A stretch of 64,000 nucleotides of DNA from Streptomyces sp. NBC_01233 (lineage in GTDB: Bacteria > Actinomycetota > Actinomycetes > Streptomycetales > Streptomycetaceae). Below are positions 1 to 7,617 of this stretch, piece after piece. The stretch spans positions 7,358,501 to 7,422,500 of the forward strand of contig NZ_CP108514.1 of NCBI RefSeq assembly GCF_035989305.1, in the 5' to 3' direction. The translations under genes and the position numbers were made by a program. The notes beneath the pieces were generated by a model. That model did no database searches. It was not told the DNA's origin and worked only from the letters and a program-made list of their open reading frames with translations. Position 1 is the first letter of the stretch. Each line of letters begins with the position of its first letter.

Positions 1-2
1 TT

Positions 3-170
3 CGCCGCCTCGCCCAGCTCCCCGCCCACACAGGCGAAGCTCCCCGTCGCCCGCAGGCCGGCACCCGCCCGACCAAGCCCTCGGCCAGCCGCACCAGCGA
101 ACGGAACGCACCCACAGCAGCGCCCCGCCCTGCCGTCTCTGACCCGCGCAGCCGTCCACCGCGCCGCTGA
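3..170 (+). CDS. C-terminal tail of a protein that begins left of the window
   Basis: Reading from base 3 there is an open frame of 55 codons ending at TGA 168-170. Third codon positions are almost all G or C, clearly more so than in the other two forward frames, which is the usual mark of real coding in this kind of genome. The encoded segment is rich in Pro, Arg, Ala and Ser with no recognisable domain, like the disordered tail of a larger protein. The family cannot be told from the tail; in such elements a relaxase or replication protein often sits here, but that is a guess. Confidence 0.4.
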   Translation, partial: RRLAQLPAHTGEAPRRPQAGTRPTKPSASRTSERNAPTAAPRPAVSDPRSRPPRR

Positions 171-277
171 TCAGCGCGTAGGGAAGGCCTGCCACCGACC
201 TACCAGACTCCACGAAATGCCTGGACAGCGGTTCCACCTGCTGTTACGGATGAAAACAGGAAGCCCTCGACCGGGAG

Positions 278-682
278 ATGACGCTCGTGCCCAGAACCAC
301 CGACCGCACCACGGAGCCGGCACCCGCGCTGCCCGTCCTTCCCACCGGCACCGGCCCCCTGCTGCAACTCCAGTACGAGACGCAGCCGGCCGACGGCCCC
401 GGCGCGACCCGCTGCGTCAGCCACCCACACGAACTCGCCCTCGGCGGCATCCCCGTGATGTGCTCGGCCTGCCGGGCCCGACGCGACTGGCTGCTCATCA
501 ACCACGGCCGCAACATCTGGATCCGCTGCCGGTGCAGCAACCAGTGGCTCGAACCGGAGATCAGCCGCGCCGACTTCGACGCCCTGGTCGCCAGCCCGTA
601 CGGCACGACCTACCCCACCGTCGAGAAGGGTCTCGCTGCGCTCGGCTTCGACGGCATCGTTGCCGGTGCCTACCTGGAATAA
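278..682 (+). CDS. Small zinc-ribbon-like hypothetical protein
   Basis: A 134-residue protein I cannot place in a named family. A CxxC pair (residues about 67-70) and a CxC pair about 21 residues later look like a zinc ribbon around a tryptophan-rich core (RDWLL, IWIRC, NQWLE). The first 30 residues are low-complexity. The ATG at 278 directly abuts the GGGAG at 273-277, which is too close for a ribosome binding site; an in-frame GTG at 287 has better spacing (9 nt) and may be the true start. It stands alone on the plus strand ahead of the nuclease gene at 824. It is probably mobile-element cargo and its role is unknown. Confidence 0.6.
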   Translation: MTLVPRTTDRTTEPAPALPVLPTGTGPLLQLQYETQPADGPGATRCVSHPHELALGGIPVMCSACRARRDWLLINHGRNIWIRCRCSNQWLEPEISRADFDALVASPYGTTYPTVEKGLAALGFDGIVAGAYLE

Positions 683-823
683 CGAGCGGTATATCGATCG
701 GACTTCCGGCAGGAGCGGTCGATGGCCGACGCTGCCAGTTGGGAGAGCTCTTGCCAGAAGGAGTCAGGAGCTAAGGGGCAGCTCACGGGCGCTTGTCACA
801 GGCGTGCGCCAGGATGACTGAGT

Positions 824-2422
824 ATGAGTCACCACGACGAGGAACCCGCAGAGGAAAGCCCGGTCCCAGAGGGCGAGGACCGATTCGAGATCCGGCCGTG
901 GCACGAATCGGATCTACTCAGCGAGCTTCATGCGGTGCGGGCGATCCCAGCTCCGCAGAGCCGGGGATACAAGCTCGAGGCGTTGCTCGAGCGCGCCTTC
1001 CAGAGGGCCCACTTCGAGGCACCGCACAACCCGAGGATGGCTGGGCGACGCCAAACCGACTTCGCGGTGATCTCGCACAATAGCCGCTACCTCGTCGAAG
1101 CGAAGTGGGAGAACCACCAGGCCGGCACCGACATCATCCAGGCGATCCGAGCCCGATTGCGACGTGTCGACGGCACGGTCGTCGGCGTCCTGTTCACGAT
1201 GCTCGGCATCAACGCAGAGGCAGAGAAGGAGATTGCGGACTTCCGCCAGGAGGGTTTGATCCTCGTCTTCGACGAGACTGACATCCTTCTTGCACTGAGG
1301 GAGCCGCAGGAGCTGGAACGGATGCTCCGGCTCAAGCACGATCAACTGGTTGTCCACGGCAACGTTCACTATGGAGAGAAGGCATCCCAAACCGAGAAGG
1401 CTGCAAGGCGGTCACGCAAGCAGCTGCGGCCTCTGCCGGAGAGCGCCTATAGGCTGCTCACAGCCAGTGGTGAGGATGTGACATGGTTCCAGGGAGACGG
1501 GGGTTTCGACTCCACCGTGTTCTGCCTCGACTTGCCTGACATTGACTGGGTGCCGGCCGCTGGGAGCGGCGTGTCCCTGGACATGCCGGTCGGAGCCTGG
1601 GACCAACGAGAACTGCTCCGCCTCCTGCAGTCGCTCGACGAGCTCGGGTGGATCGGCCGGAAGGGCCAGTGGAGCATTCAGCAGCACCGCCGCAACTGGC
1701 ACGGCACTGGAGCTCGCTCCTTTGCAGAGGCGCTCACGGGGTGGAAAGAACGGACTGACGAACTCGAAGACCCCCACCACAGTGAGGAGTTCGTCTACTT
1801 CGAAGCGTGCGACGGCGGGTTCTTCACGATGTCAGGCAATGTCTCCGCCGAGCGAACTCGCCGCGTATCGCGGTGCAACGTGTCGTTCCAACTTGTAGGG
1901 ATGCCCCTGGACCCCGGCTCGCTGCAACAGCTCTACCGCAGGTTCGACGTTCCCAGCCGGGGGTACTTCCGACCCTTGGTCGAGCGAGCCGTCACGAGAC
2001 AGCGCGTCGCTGGTGGCGTCCCGCTCGAGGTGCTGGGCTACATCGTGGAGCCCGCCGACCGGCGATGGGACAACGAAGACTGGGTTGTCGGCATCCTTGC
2101 GGCAAATCCGTACGGTCCCGGCGGGTCGCCAGCCCCCGAAGAGCTGCCCGGATACCCAGCGCACTCGGGCGTCGTCGCCTGCGCTCTGCGCTCGCATCAC
2201 CCTCTCAGTCAGACCAAGGAACGGTACGAGCTGTGGTCCTACGAGCGTGCCCGAACCTCCGACGCCACCGCGCTATGCATCGTCGCTGAGTGGTGGGACA
2301 CCAAGGACAGTATCGAGCGACGGCCCACCGCGACTGCGGGCTACTTCGGAGTTCAGTGCGTGGAGTTGGCTCCTGGCCGAGCGCGTGTACAGACGACACT
2401 CGCGGATCGTGGCCGGTCGTGA
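824..2422 (+). CDS. Mrr-like PD-(D/E)XK restriction endonuclease with unknown C-terminal region
   Basis: This 532-residue protein has an N-terminal nuclease domain at about residues 35-160. The visible core is Glu52/Glu56 in the first helix, Asp79 (QTDF), then Glu92-Ala-Lys94 (LVEAKW) and a following QA...R helix, the normal order for the restriction-endonuclease fold of Mrr-type enzymes that cut modified or foreign DNA. Residues about 200-532 match nothing I know and may be the recognition part. AGGA lies 8 nt before the ATG. No methylase or partner is adjacent, so it could be a stand-alone type IV enzyme that cleaves modified DNA; this is inference. A strong hairpin follows at 2556-2593. 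Codon use is less extreme in GC than the transfer genes, suggesting separate acquisition. Confidence 0.75.
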   Translation: MSHHDEEPAEESPVPEGEDRFEIRPWHESDLLSELHAVRAIPAPQSRGYKLEALLERAFQRAHFEAPHNPRMAGRRQTDFAVISHNSRYLVEAKWENHQAGTDIIQAIRARLRRVDGTVVGVLFTMLGINAEAEKEIADFRQEGLILVFDETDILLALREPQELERMLRLKHDQLVVHGNVHYGEKASQTEKAARRSRKQLRPLPESAYRLLTASGEDVTWFQGDGGFDSTVFCLDLPDIDWVPAAGSGVSLDMPVGAWDQRELLRLLQSLDELGWIGRKGQWSIQQHRRNWHGTGARSFAEALTGWKERTDELEDPHHSEEFVYFEACDGGFFTMSGNVSAERTRRVSRCNVSFQLVGMPLDPGSLQQLYRRFDVPSRGYFRPLVERAVTRQRVAGGVPLEVLGYIVEPADRRWDNEDWVVGILAANPYGPGGSPAPEELPGYPAHSGVVACALRSHHPLSQTKERYELWSYERARTSDATALCIVAEWWDTKDSIERRPTATAGYFGVQCVELAPGRARVQTTLADRGRS

Positions 2423-2930
2423 AGGTGGCCAGACCGCGCGCTCACCCTGACCCGTAGTGGACGAACAACACGAACGCCGAAGGCGGCTCGAGCGGCATCT
2501 CGCCTTGCCGACCCGGGGGCTCCTCCGGGAGGCCGAGAACAGCGAGGTGCTACACGCCGAGAGTTCCACCGATACATCGGTGGAACTCTCGGCCTCGGCG
2601 TGTACAGGGTGGTCAGCCGGGTTGCCGTTCTTGCAGAGCCCGCCCGGAAGTCTCCTCTGCGTCACTCGTCCGAACCCTGGATCTGTCCCTTTCGCGAACC
2701 GCGCCCCTCCCTCTGTCCCTGGGGCACTTGGCCGCCGAATGCCCCTGCGTCAAGGGTGACTTGGAGAGAATCGAATCCGGGCGTCAGTTGGGCGGGGGAT
2801 GGCGAGCGCTTTCCCGCTCGATGGAATCCAAGCCTGGGGTCCTAGGGGTTGAAGGTATTGAGTCGTCGTGCAAAGATCTGCATAGTCCGCAGGGCGGGGA
2901 GCCCTGGGTATGCATCTATGGGGGTACTTG
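2423..2930. other. Intergenic region between endonuclease and CxCGCG protein genes
   Basis: About 500 bases without a convincing gene. It contains the hairpin at 2556-2593. Short frames read through parts of it, but their composition is poor and they cross the hairpin. The GGGGG at 2920-2924 serves the next gene. A stretch near 2755-2790 superficially resembles a tRNA T-arm but does not fold. Confidence 0.6.
2556..2593 (+). terminator. Perfect 18-bp hairpin with 2-nt loop
   Basis: Bases 2556-2573 and 2576-2593 are exact reverse complements with only AC (2574-2575) between them. A further short pairing (CACGCCGAG against CTCGGCGTG) exists just outside. It lies 133 bases after the endonuclease stop and most likely ends that transcript. 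There is no T-run, as is common in Streptomyces. A 2-nt loop is too tight for RNA, so the top pair would open. The site could also be a palindromic protein-binding site. Confidence 0.6.
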
Positions 2931-3452
2931 ATGATCCACATCACCCTTGGTTCGAGGCGGTACGTCAACCCGCAGGAGGACCAGCTCGGCCGTAACATCG
3001 TCGGCTTCGACCCGGTCATGGACGACGAGGCCCTCTTCCACGCCAACCGTGGGTGCTGGGTTCTGGGTGAACGCGCCGAGAAGGAGCGCTACGCCCTGCT
3101 CTCCCACGAAGGCGAGGTCCGCATGGCCATCGCAATCGACAAGCTCGTCCCCGTGGCAGGGGGACGCAAGGCGATCGAAGGCAGGTACCTCACTCCGGGC
3201 GACGAGGTGTACGACACCTACGTTGGCAAGGGAACGCCCGTCGAGACGACCCGCAACCCGATCACCTACTTCGATGCCCCGCACGACGCCCGCACCTGCT
3301 ACTGCGGCTGCGGCGAGCTGGTGACCGGTGGATGGTTCGTCATCGGGCACGACCAGAAGGCCCTGCATGCCCGGATCGCGAAGATCGGCAGCGTCCGCGA
3401 ATTCATCGACTGGTTCGACAGCACCTACGACGATAAGCCCAAGGACGAGTGA
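2931..3452 (+). CDS. Hypothetical protein with CxCGCG metal-binding knuckle
   Basis: A 173-residue protein. Near residue 125 it carries the run C-Y-C-G-C-G, followed by a GG-F-x-x-GHD segment. This pattern is common in small actinobacterial and mycobacteriophage proteins and probably binds zinc. The rest is mixed alpha/beta with no known catalytic motif. I chose the ATG at 2931 because GGGGG ends 6 nt upstream; an in-frame ATG at 2910 has no ribosome binding site. Function unknown. It sits alone between two hairpins, so it is its own transcription unit. Confidence 0.65.
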   Translation: MIHITLGSRRYVNPQEDQLGRNIVGFDPVMDDEALFHANRGCWVLGERAEKERYALLSHEGEVRMAIAIDKLVPVAGGRKAIEGRYLTPGDEVYDTYVGKGTPVETTRNPITYFDAPHDARTCYCGCGELVTGGWFVIGHDQKALHARIAKIGSVREFIDWFDSTYDDKPKDE

Positions 3453-3502
3453 CCGCCAGGCTCGCCACCGCGCCGTAAGTCAGGCGCCGCCCTTGCAGCT
3501 AG

Positions 3503-3530
3503 GAAGCCCCGCCACTGCCGGCGGGGCTTC
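3503..3530 (+). terminator. GC-rich stem-loop terminator
   Basis: An 11-bp stem (3503-3513 with 3520-3530, GAAGCCCCGCC pairing with GGCGGGGCTTC) and a 6-nt loop, 51 bases after the stop at 3452. It is the likely rho-independent terminator of the upstream gene. Confidence 0.75.
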
Positions 3531-3893
3531 GGTGCTGCCTACTTCGGGCAGAACGGTCAGATGGATCGCCGGCTGCTGTCCGCCCTTGCTCGACTGCCGG
3601 ACCTCCCATACCTCGTCAGGCAGTTCGGGGTGATGGCGTGAAGTGCGTTGCGGGGTGGCGGCCGAGGAAGACTCCGCGACACCCGCCCCTCTCTGAAGAG
3701 CCCGGTCTCGCCGGGGCGTCAGACATCGGGGAGCGTCCTTCTCGTGGCTTCCTGGCCGTAGCTCATCATCGGGCCTATGTGCGAAACGTTCGGATCCCCG
3801 CGTCAACGGATCGCTGGGCCCCTCTTACTCAACGGCGTACGGCAAGGCCGCCCTCTGCCTGACCGGCATGGGACGGCCTTCTGCGGTTCTCGG
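3531..3893. other. Intergenic region, no gene seen
   Basis: About 360 bases between the terminator and the convergent minus-strand gene ending at 3894. I find no frame with coding-like third positions and no clear repeat or RNA gene. It separates the plus-strand cargo genes from the long minus-strand unit. Confidence 0.55.
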
Positions 3894-4223
3894 TCAGACC
3901 TTGGCGAGGTGGTTCGAGAGGTCTAGGGCGGCGGTCGCGAATGCGAGGGCGGCGCAGAGGCCGGTCACCTCGTGGAGGGTCGGGCGGACCAGGCGCCGCC
4001 AGTCGTCCGGGGCGGCGGGCCAGGAGGCGAGGTGTACCTCGGTGGTGGCCAGGCCCAGGTGGGCGGTGATGTTCCAACCGGAGCGAGAGGCGGGCTCCCA
4101 GTGGAGGCGAATGCGGCCGAGTGGGAGCTTCGGGGTTCCGGCGGCGAGCCACGTGATGTCGAGTGGGCCGTCGTGCCGGGTGGAGACGCGCTGGACCAGC
4201 GCGCCGCGTACGCCGTCTGGCAT
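3894..4223 (-). CDS. Small hypothetical protein of the conjugative element
   Basis: A 109-residue protein with strong third-position GC and no recognised domain. It has a compact beta-like first half (LDITWLAAG, IRLHWEP, WNITAHLG) and an Ala-rich helix near the end. It is the last gene of the long minus-strand unit, 72 bases after the 70-residue gene. Function unknown. Confidence 0.6.
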   Translation of the reverse strand: MPDGVRGALVQRVSTRHDGPLDITWLAAGTPKLPLGRIRLHWEPASRSGWNITAHLGLATTEVHLASWPAAPDDWRRLVRPTLHEVTGLCAALAFATAALDLSNHLAKV

Positions 4224-4295
4224 GGGATGTACGGCGAGGCTGTGCAGCGGGAGGGTGTGTGACGAGATGGAGGCCTCCGGAGAGCAGGGAAGGGG

Positions 4296-4508
4296 TCAGG
4301 ACCAGGTGAGGGCGTCGCGTACCGACGTGGGGAGGTAGTCCTCCTGGCCGTCGTCGGGGATGAACGCCTTGCCGTCCTGGACGACGACCCCGGTCCCCAC
4401 GTAGTGGGTGAAGGGGAAGTCAGGGTTGACGGCGAGGCGGATCGGCAGGGCGGGGTCGAGGTCCTGGAGCTGGCGGAGCAGGTGGCCGACGGTCAGGTAC
4501 TCGGGCAA
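4296..4508 (-). CDS. Small acidic hypothetical protein, 70 aa
   Basis: A 70-residue protein beginning MPEYLTVGHLLRQL. The Leu-rich first helix followed by DPALPIRLAVNPDFP resembles small phage and plasmid proteins that start with an L-x-x-L-x-x-DP-x-x-PV pattern. It is probably an element-specific accessory protein of unknown role. It lies 42 bases after the Cys-rich gene on the same strand and is likely co-transcribed. Confidence 0.6.
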   Translation of the reverse strand: MPEYLTVGHLLRQLQDLDPALPIRLAVNPDFPFTHYVGTGVVVQDGKAFIPDDGQEDYLPTSVRDALTWS

Positions 4509-4550
4509 GGAAACCTCCGATAGCGGTACGAGCGGGTGGGGGTCGGAGCG

Positions 4551-4811
4551 TCAGGGAGTGTCGAGACGGAGCAGGTCCCGGAGGGCCTTCGGCCCTTGGG
4601 CGTGGCCGGCGAGGTGCCGTTTGCGGCACTCGTTGACGTAGCCCTTTCCGCGTTGGGTCATCTCCCAGCTGCCGCACGAGCAGACGGTCTGGGTGTACGA
4701 GCGCCCCGGGCAGCCGGGGTGGAGCGGCTTGCCGGAGCTGGTGTGTTTGTGGTCCGCCGGGCAGAGGGTGCCGTCGGCGTGGTGGTTGGTGAGCGGGCCG
4801 TGGAAAGGCAC
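4551..4811 (-). CDS. Small Cys/His-rich protein, possible zinc finger
   Basis: An 86-residue basic protein with Cys and His spread along its length: C17, C34, a CxC pair near residues 44-46 and a late C-x-K-R-H group. The pattern suggests a zinc-stabilised mini-domain. Similar short Cys-rich proteins are common in Streptomyces conjugative elements and have no assigned role. It is part of the minus-strand run of small genes and probably shares their transcript. Third-position GC supports coding. Confidence 0.55.
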   Translation of the reverse strand: MPFHGPLTNHHADGTLCPADHKHTSSGKPLHPGCPGRSYTQTVCSCGSWEMTQRGKGYVNECRKRHLAGHAQGPKALRDLLRLDTP

Positions 4812-4875
4812 GGTGAGTTCCTCCTGTTGGGGAGGAGCCCCTGGACGGCCGGGCGGTGGACGTCAGGGCGCTCGG

Positions 4876-5043
4876 TCATTTGGAGAGGCCGCGCTGCCAC
4901 TGGCGTCGTACCGTTCGGCGCGCGGCATGGCGGCGAAGGGGCTTGGCGTGGCTGCCGTACTGACCGGGCAGGTAGTAGCGGGTGCAGCGACGGGCGAAGG
5001 CGCATTTACGGCGGTAGCCGGGACGGGGGCCAGGAGCATGCGT
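4876..5043 (-). CDS. Candidate 55-aa basic protein without a canonical start codon
   Basis: This minus-strand frame fills an otherwise empty gap in a tightly packed gene series. Its product is Arg- and Tyr-rich with a few Cys (RRKCAFARRC and YYLPGQYGS segments), which looks more protein-like than the alternative frame that starts at ATG 5039. A good AGGAGG lies at 5054-5059, but the only in-frame start-like codon at a usable distance is ACG (5041-5043, 10 nt spacing). It may be a gene with a mutated or non-AUG start, or not a gene. Confidence 0.3.
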   Translation of the reverse strand, partial: THAPGPRPGYRRKCAFARRCTRYYLPGQYGSHAKPLRRHAARRTVRRQWQRGLSK

Positions 5044-5162
5044 GCGATCGGAACCTCCTGCTGGGCCAGTGAGCGGGGACAGGGCCGGTCGGCCCGGAGG
5101 GCAGGCCCCGAGAACAGGTGCCGGTGAGCGGGCCGGGCCGGTTGTGCAGCCCGCTCACCGAT

Positions 5163-5510
5163 TCAGCGTGGGGAGTGGGCGGCGAGGGCGGCGACGAACC
5201 CGGCCACAGCCTCGGCGGGGGTGTCGGTGCCGAACTCCTGGACCCACGCGTCGCCTTCGGTGGGCTGAACCTGGACCTGCCAGACGATTTCGCGTGTCCA
5301 GGCGGCGGGGTCCTCGGGAAGCCAGCTGACGTAGACGCGGCCGTCCGGGCTCGTCGCGTGGATGTTGGCCTCCGGAGTGTCGACGACCGTCCAGTCGAGG
5401 GCGTGAAGGAGTTCGAGCACCGGGCCCGCGGAGTGGTCCGAGGAGAGCCAGTGGCGGTCTTCCACGGAGGGGCGGACGACGGCGGGCAGGAGGGTGGTGG
5501 AGGCGTTCAC
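5163..5510 (-). CDS. DUF317-like protein
   Basis: A 115-residue protein with the DUF317 pattern: a helix ending LDWTVVDTPEAN, then the TSPDGRVYVSWLPE beta hairpin and a C-terminal Ala-rich helix. DUF317 proteins are almost confined to Streptomyces plasmids and integrative elements and have no proven function. I chose GTG 5510 because AAGGGA lies about 10 nt before it; upstream in-frame ATGs would run into the divergent promoter region. A related two-domain protein is encoded at 6553-7491. Confidence 0.65.
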   Translation of the reverse strand: MNASTTLLPAVVRPSVEDRHWLSSDHSAGPVLELLHALDWTVVDTPEANIHATSPDGRVYVSWLPEDPAAWTREIVWQVQVQPTEGDAWVQEFGTDTPAEAVAGFVAALAAHSPR

Positions 5511-5734
5511 GGTTGGACGATCCCTTCGTTGACCTGCAGTTTTTCCCGACACCCGTACGTTGACATGGGGTGTGCCGAAGTCCGTAGTCGTTTCCGGGGG
5601 ATGCCCGTCTGCCGTGGGCGAACTGATCACGGGCAGACGCCCAGAACGCCGGCGGCACGGGAATGGAACGACGCCCGGGGTTGTCGTACTCGAGTTGCGG
5701 CAGCGGGCCGTACGGGACCGAAGGGGGAGGAGGG
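5511..5734. promoter_or_regulatory. Divergent intergenic region with a possible promoter
   Basis: This 224-bp gap lies between the minus-strand DUF317 gene and the lone plus-strand 88-aa gene. TTGACA at 5560-5565 is a good -35 hexamer for the plus strand, but the best -10 (TAGTCG, 5585-5590, 19-nt spacer) is weak. No -10/-35 pair is clear for the minus strand. The assignment rests on position plus one hexamer. Confidence 0.35.
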
Positions 5735-6001
5735 ATGACGGAGTCGGGCAGACCTTGGGACGGGGCCGGGCTGGAGCGCAAGATCCGCGCCGCCGGGCGG
5801 CCGTGGACCGTTGGTGACATTGCGATGGTTGCCGACGGCCAGTGGGGCGTCGGCGCGCAGTCCGACAGGTGGGCGGGCGAGGACGCGGTGGTGGAGCACC
5901 GGGTCGCGGAAGGACGGCACGTCGAGCTGACGGTGGAGGAGCTGGCCCGCGTGGTGGGCGCCCCCACCGAGGACGCCCACCACGACGAAGACCTTGCCTG
6001 A
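5735..6001 (+). CDS. 88-aa hypothetical protein, isolated on the plus strand
   Basis: An 88-residue acidic protein beginning MTESGRPWD, with a central segment (WTVGDIAMVADGQWGVG) and a likely C-terminal helix ending in His/Asp/Glu residues. A very strong GGGGGAGGAGGG precedes the ATG at 5735; longer versions starting upstream lack this. It is the only plus-strand gene inside the long minus-strand unit and is convergent with the gene at 6006-6494, 4 bases away. Its own transcription suggests a regulatory or leading-region role, but that is inference. Confidence 0.6.
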   Translation: MTESGRPWDGAGLERKIRAAGRPWTVGDIAMVADGQWGVGAQSDRWAGEDAVVEHRVAEGRHVELTVEELARVVGAPTEDAHHDEDLA

Positions 6002-6005
6002 CCGT

Positions 6006-6494
6006 TCAACGGCGCGGCCCCGGTGAGGGCGCCGACGGCCCGACGACAGTAGCGGGAACAGGCTGGTCGGGCACCTGGCCCGGGGCATGTGAAGCGAGCC
6101 CCGAGCGGGCGACAGCGGCCCGGGACAGGTTCGCCGCCGGCCCCCGGTCCGCGGCCGAGGCGGCTTCGCGCGCCTCGACCACACGCCGGATCGCCTGCAC
6201 GTACGCACCGCTCTCCGCGAGCGCGACGCGAAGGTCGGCCGCCGAGCTGGAGAGCCGGTCCAGCTCGTAGAAGGCCGGCACATACCTGGGCCGGGTCATG
6301 GCGTGCAGACGATCCTTGTGAACGGACACCGCGTTGTCGGTGATGGCCAGGGCTGTACGGATGCGCATGGCCGAGCGCAGGAGCGGGTCGTCGCAGGGGC
6401 GACGGACCGCGAGGACTTCCAGGACCTCGATGGGCTGACCCCAGGCTTTCTCGATCATGGAAGTGGCCTGGTCGAGCGCGGTGGTATCGGGCAT
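6006..6494 (-). CDS. Hypothetical helical protein, 162 aa
   Basis: This 162-residue protein appears almost entirely alpha-helical up to residue about 125, followed by a Pro/Ala/Ser-rich tail. No family or motif is recognised. It lies in the minus-strand series between two DUF317-type genes and is probably co-transcribed with the gene at 6553-7491. Third-position GC supports coding. Confidence 0.6.
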   Translation of the reverse strand: MPDTTALDQATSMIEKAWGQPIEVLEVLAVRRPCDDPLLRSAMRIRTALAITDNAVSVHKDRLHAMTRPRYVPAFYELDRLSSSAADLRVALAESGAYVQAIRRVVEAREAASAADRGPAANLSRAAVARSGLASHAPGQVPDQPVPATVVGPSAPSPGPRR

Positions 6495-6552
6495 GAAGGA
6501 ACTCCTGTTGTCCGAGGAGGCGGAGGGGCGTCCGGGAAGGTCCGGGCGGGGG

Positions 6553-7491
6553 TCAGCGGCTGTGCCGGGGAGCCGACGAAGCGGCTGGCGGCCGGGCTGA
6601 GGCTGCGGGCGCGAGGGCGCTCGACCGCTGCTGTGCCGAGGACGTGGTGCGGCTCTGGGCCGCCATCACGCGGAGGTCGGCTGCTGTCCGTGGAGCGTGC
6701 GCGGCACGGCGTACGGCCTCGGTGACAGCGGTGCGGCGTACGTCGAGCGGAGTCGGAGAGCGAGAGACCGGGGGATCGGCAGCCGGGCCGACCGGCGTCA
6801 GCGTGACCAGCGGCTCCATCTCGCGGTGGATCATTTGCCGTTCGCGGACCACCGGGGCCGAACTCGCCATGGCGGCCGCCGTCGCAGCGATCAGATGGGA
6901 CGGAGTGCGGGCCGTGAACACCGCCTCTGCCCGCGTACTCCAGCCCCGGGGACCGGCCCACAGCGTGACGGTCTCGGCGTCCCGTCCGCCGCGAAGGGTA
7001 TCGATCTCGACACCCGCCAGTCCGTCGGGAGCGGTGAAATCGACGGTTCCGTACTTGGCTGCCCCTCGACGCCAGCCGGCATCGAGCAGCGGCTGGACGG
7101 CATTAGCCCAGTACGACGACGGGTCCGCCAGGAAGCGTCCGTTGTTCTCGTACGGGTCGGATTCGGCGTAGTCGCGGGCCAGAGCGGTGGTGAGACCGGC
7201 GACGATCTCGGCCGGGGTGACGTGGTTGAAGGTCGCCGTCCAGCGGGGCGTGGCGACGGCCTCCTCGGCCGCGGTGATCCTCCACAGCTCGAAGTCGTCG
7301 CCGAACCAGCCGACCCTGATCCGCTGGTCGGGAGAGGTGACGAGGAGCTGGCAGGGGCCGTCGTCGAGGTAGTGGTGCGGCCAGTGGGCCACGGGGGCGA
7401 AGCCGGCGTCTCCGGTCCCGTTGGAGCCGGCGAGATACATGGGGCTGACCAGTACCTCTTCGTGGCGGGACGGGTCGGGAAGGGCGGACAT
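6553..7491 (-). CDS. Protein with two DUF317 domains
   Basis: A 312-residue protein with tandem DUF317 repeats: one at about residues 15-115 (VTSPDQRIRVGWFGD, then TPAEIVAGLTTALA) and a second at about 120-215 (DFTAPDGLAGVEIDT, then TPSHLIAATAAAMA). The remainder is a Pro/Ala/Arg-rich, probably disordered tail. DUF317 is typical of Streptomyces conjugative plasmids and integrative elements; its function is unproven. I took ATG 7491 as start because the protein begins there with a natural N-terminus; the frame extends further upstream. It lies downstream of the HxlR gene in the long minus-strand unit. Confidence 0.7.
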   Translation of the reverse strand: MSALPDPSRHEEVLVSPMYLAGSNGTGDAGFAPVAHWPHHYLDDGPCQLLVTSPDQRIRVGWFGDDFELWRITAAEEAVATPRWTATFNHVTPAEIVAGLTTALARDYAESDPYENNGRFLADPSSYWANAVQPLLDAGWRRGAAKYGTVDFTAPDGLAGVEIDTLRGGRDAETVTLWAGPRGWSTRAEAVFTARTPSHLIAATAAAMASSAPVVRERQMIHREMEPLVTLTPVGPAADPPVSRSPTPLDVRRTAVTEAVRRAAHAPRTAADLRVMAAQSRTTSSAQQRSSALAPAASARPPAASSAPRHSR

Positions 7492-7617
7492 GGTCGAAGC
7501 TCCAGGCGCGTGTGGGAGGAGGGGAACGCGCCCGCGTGCGCAGCGCTGTGAAGGGCCGGAGCGCACGCGGACGTTGTGGCGATGGCGGATTGCCTCTGGT
7601 TCTCGGCGCCACCCGGA

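Noticed and set aside
2750..2790. tRNA-like T-arm segment, possible attachment site
   Set aside because: The bases flanking the TTCGATT core do not pair and no acceptor or anticodon arm can be drawn.
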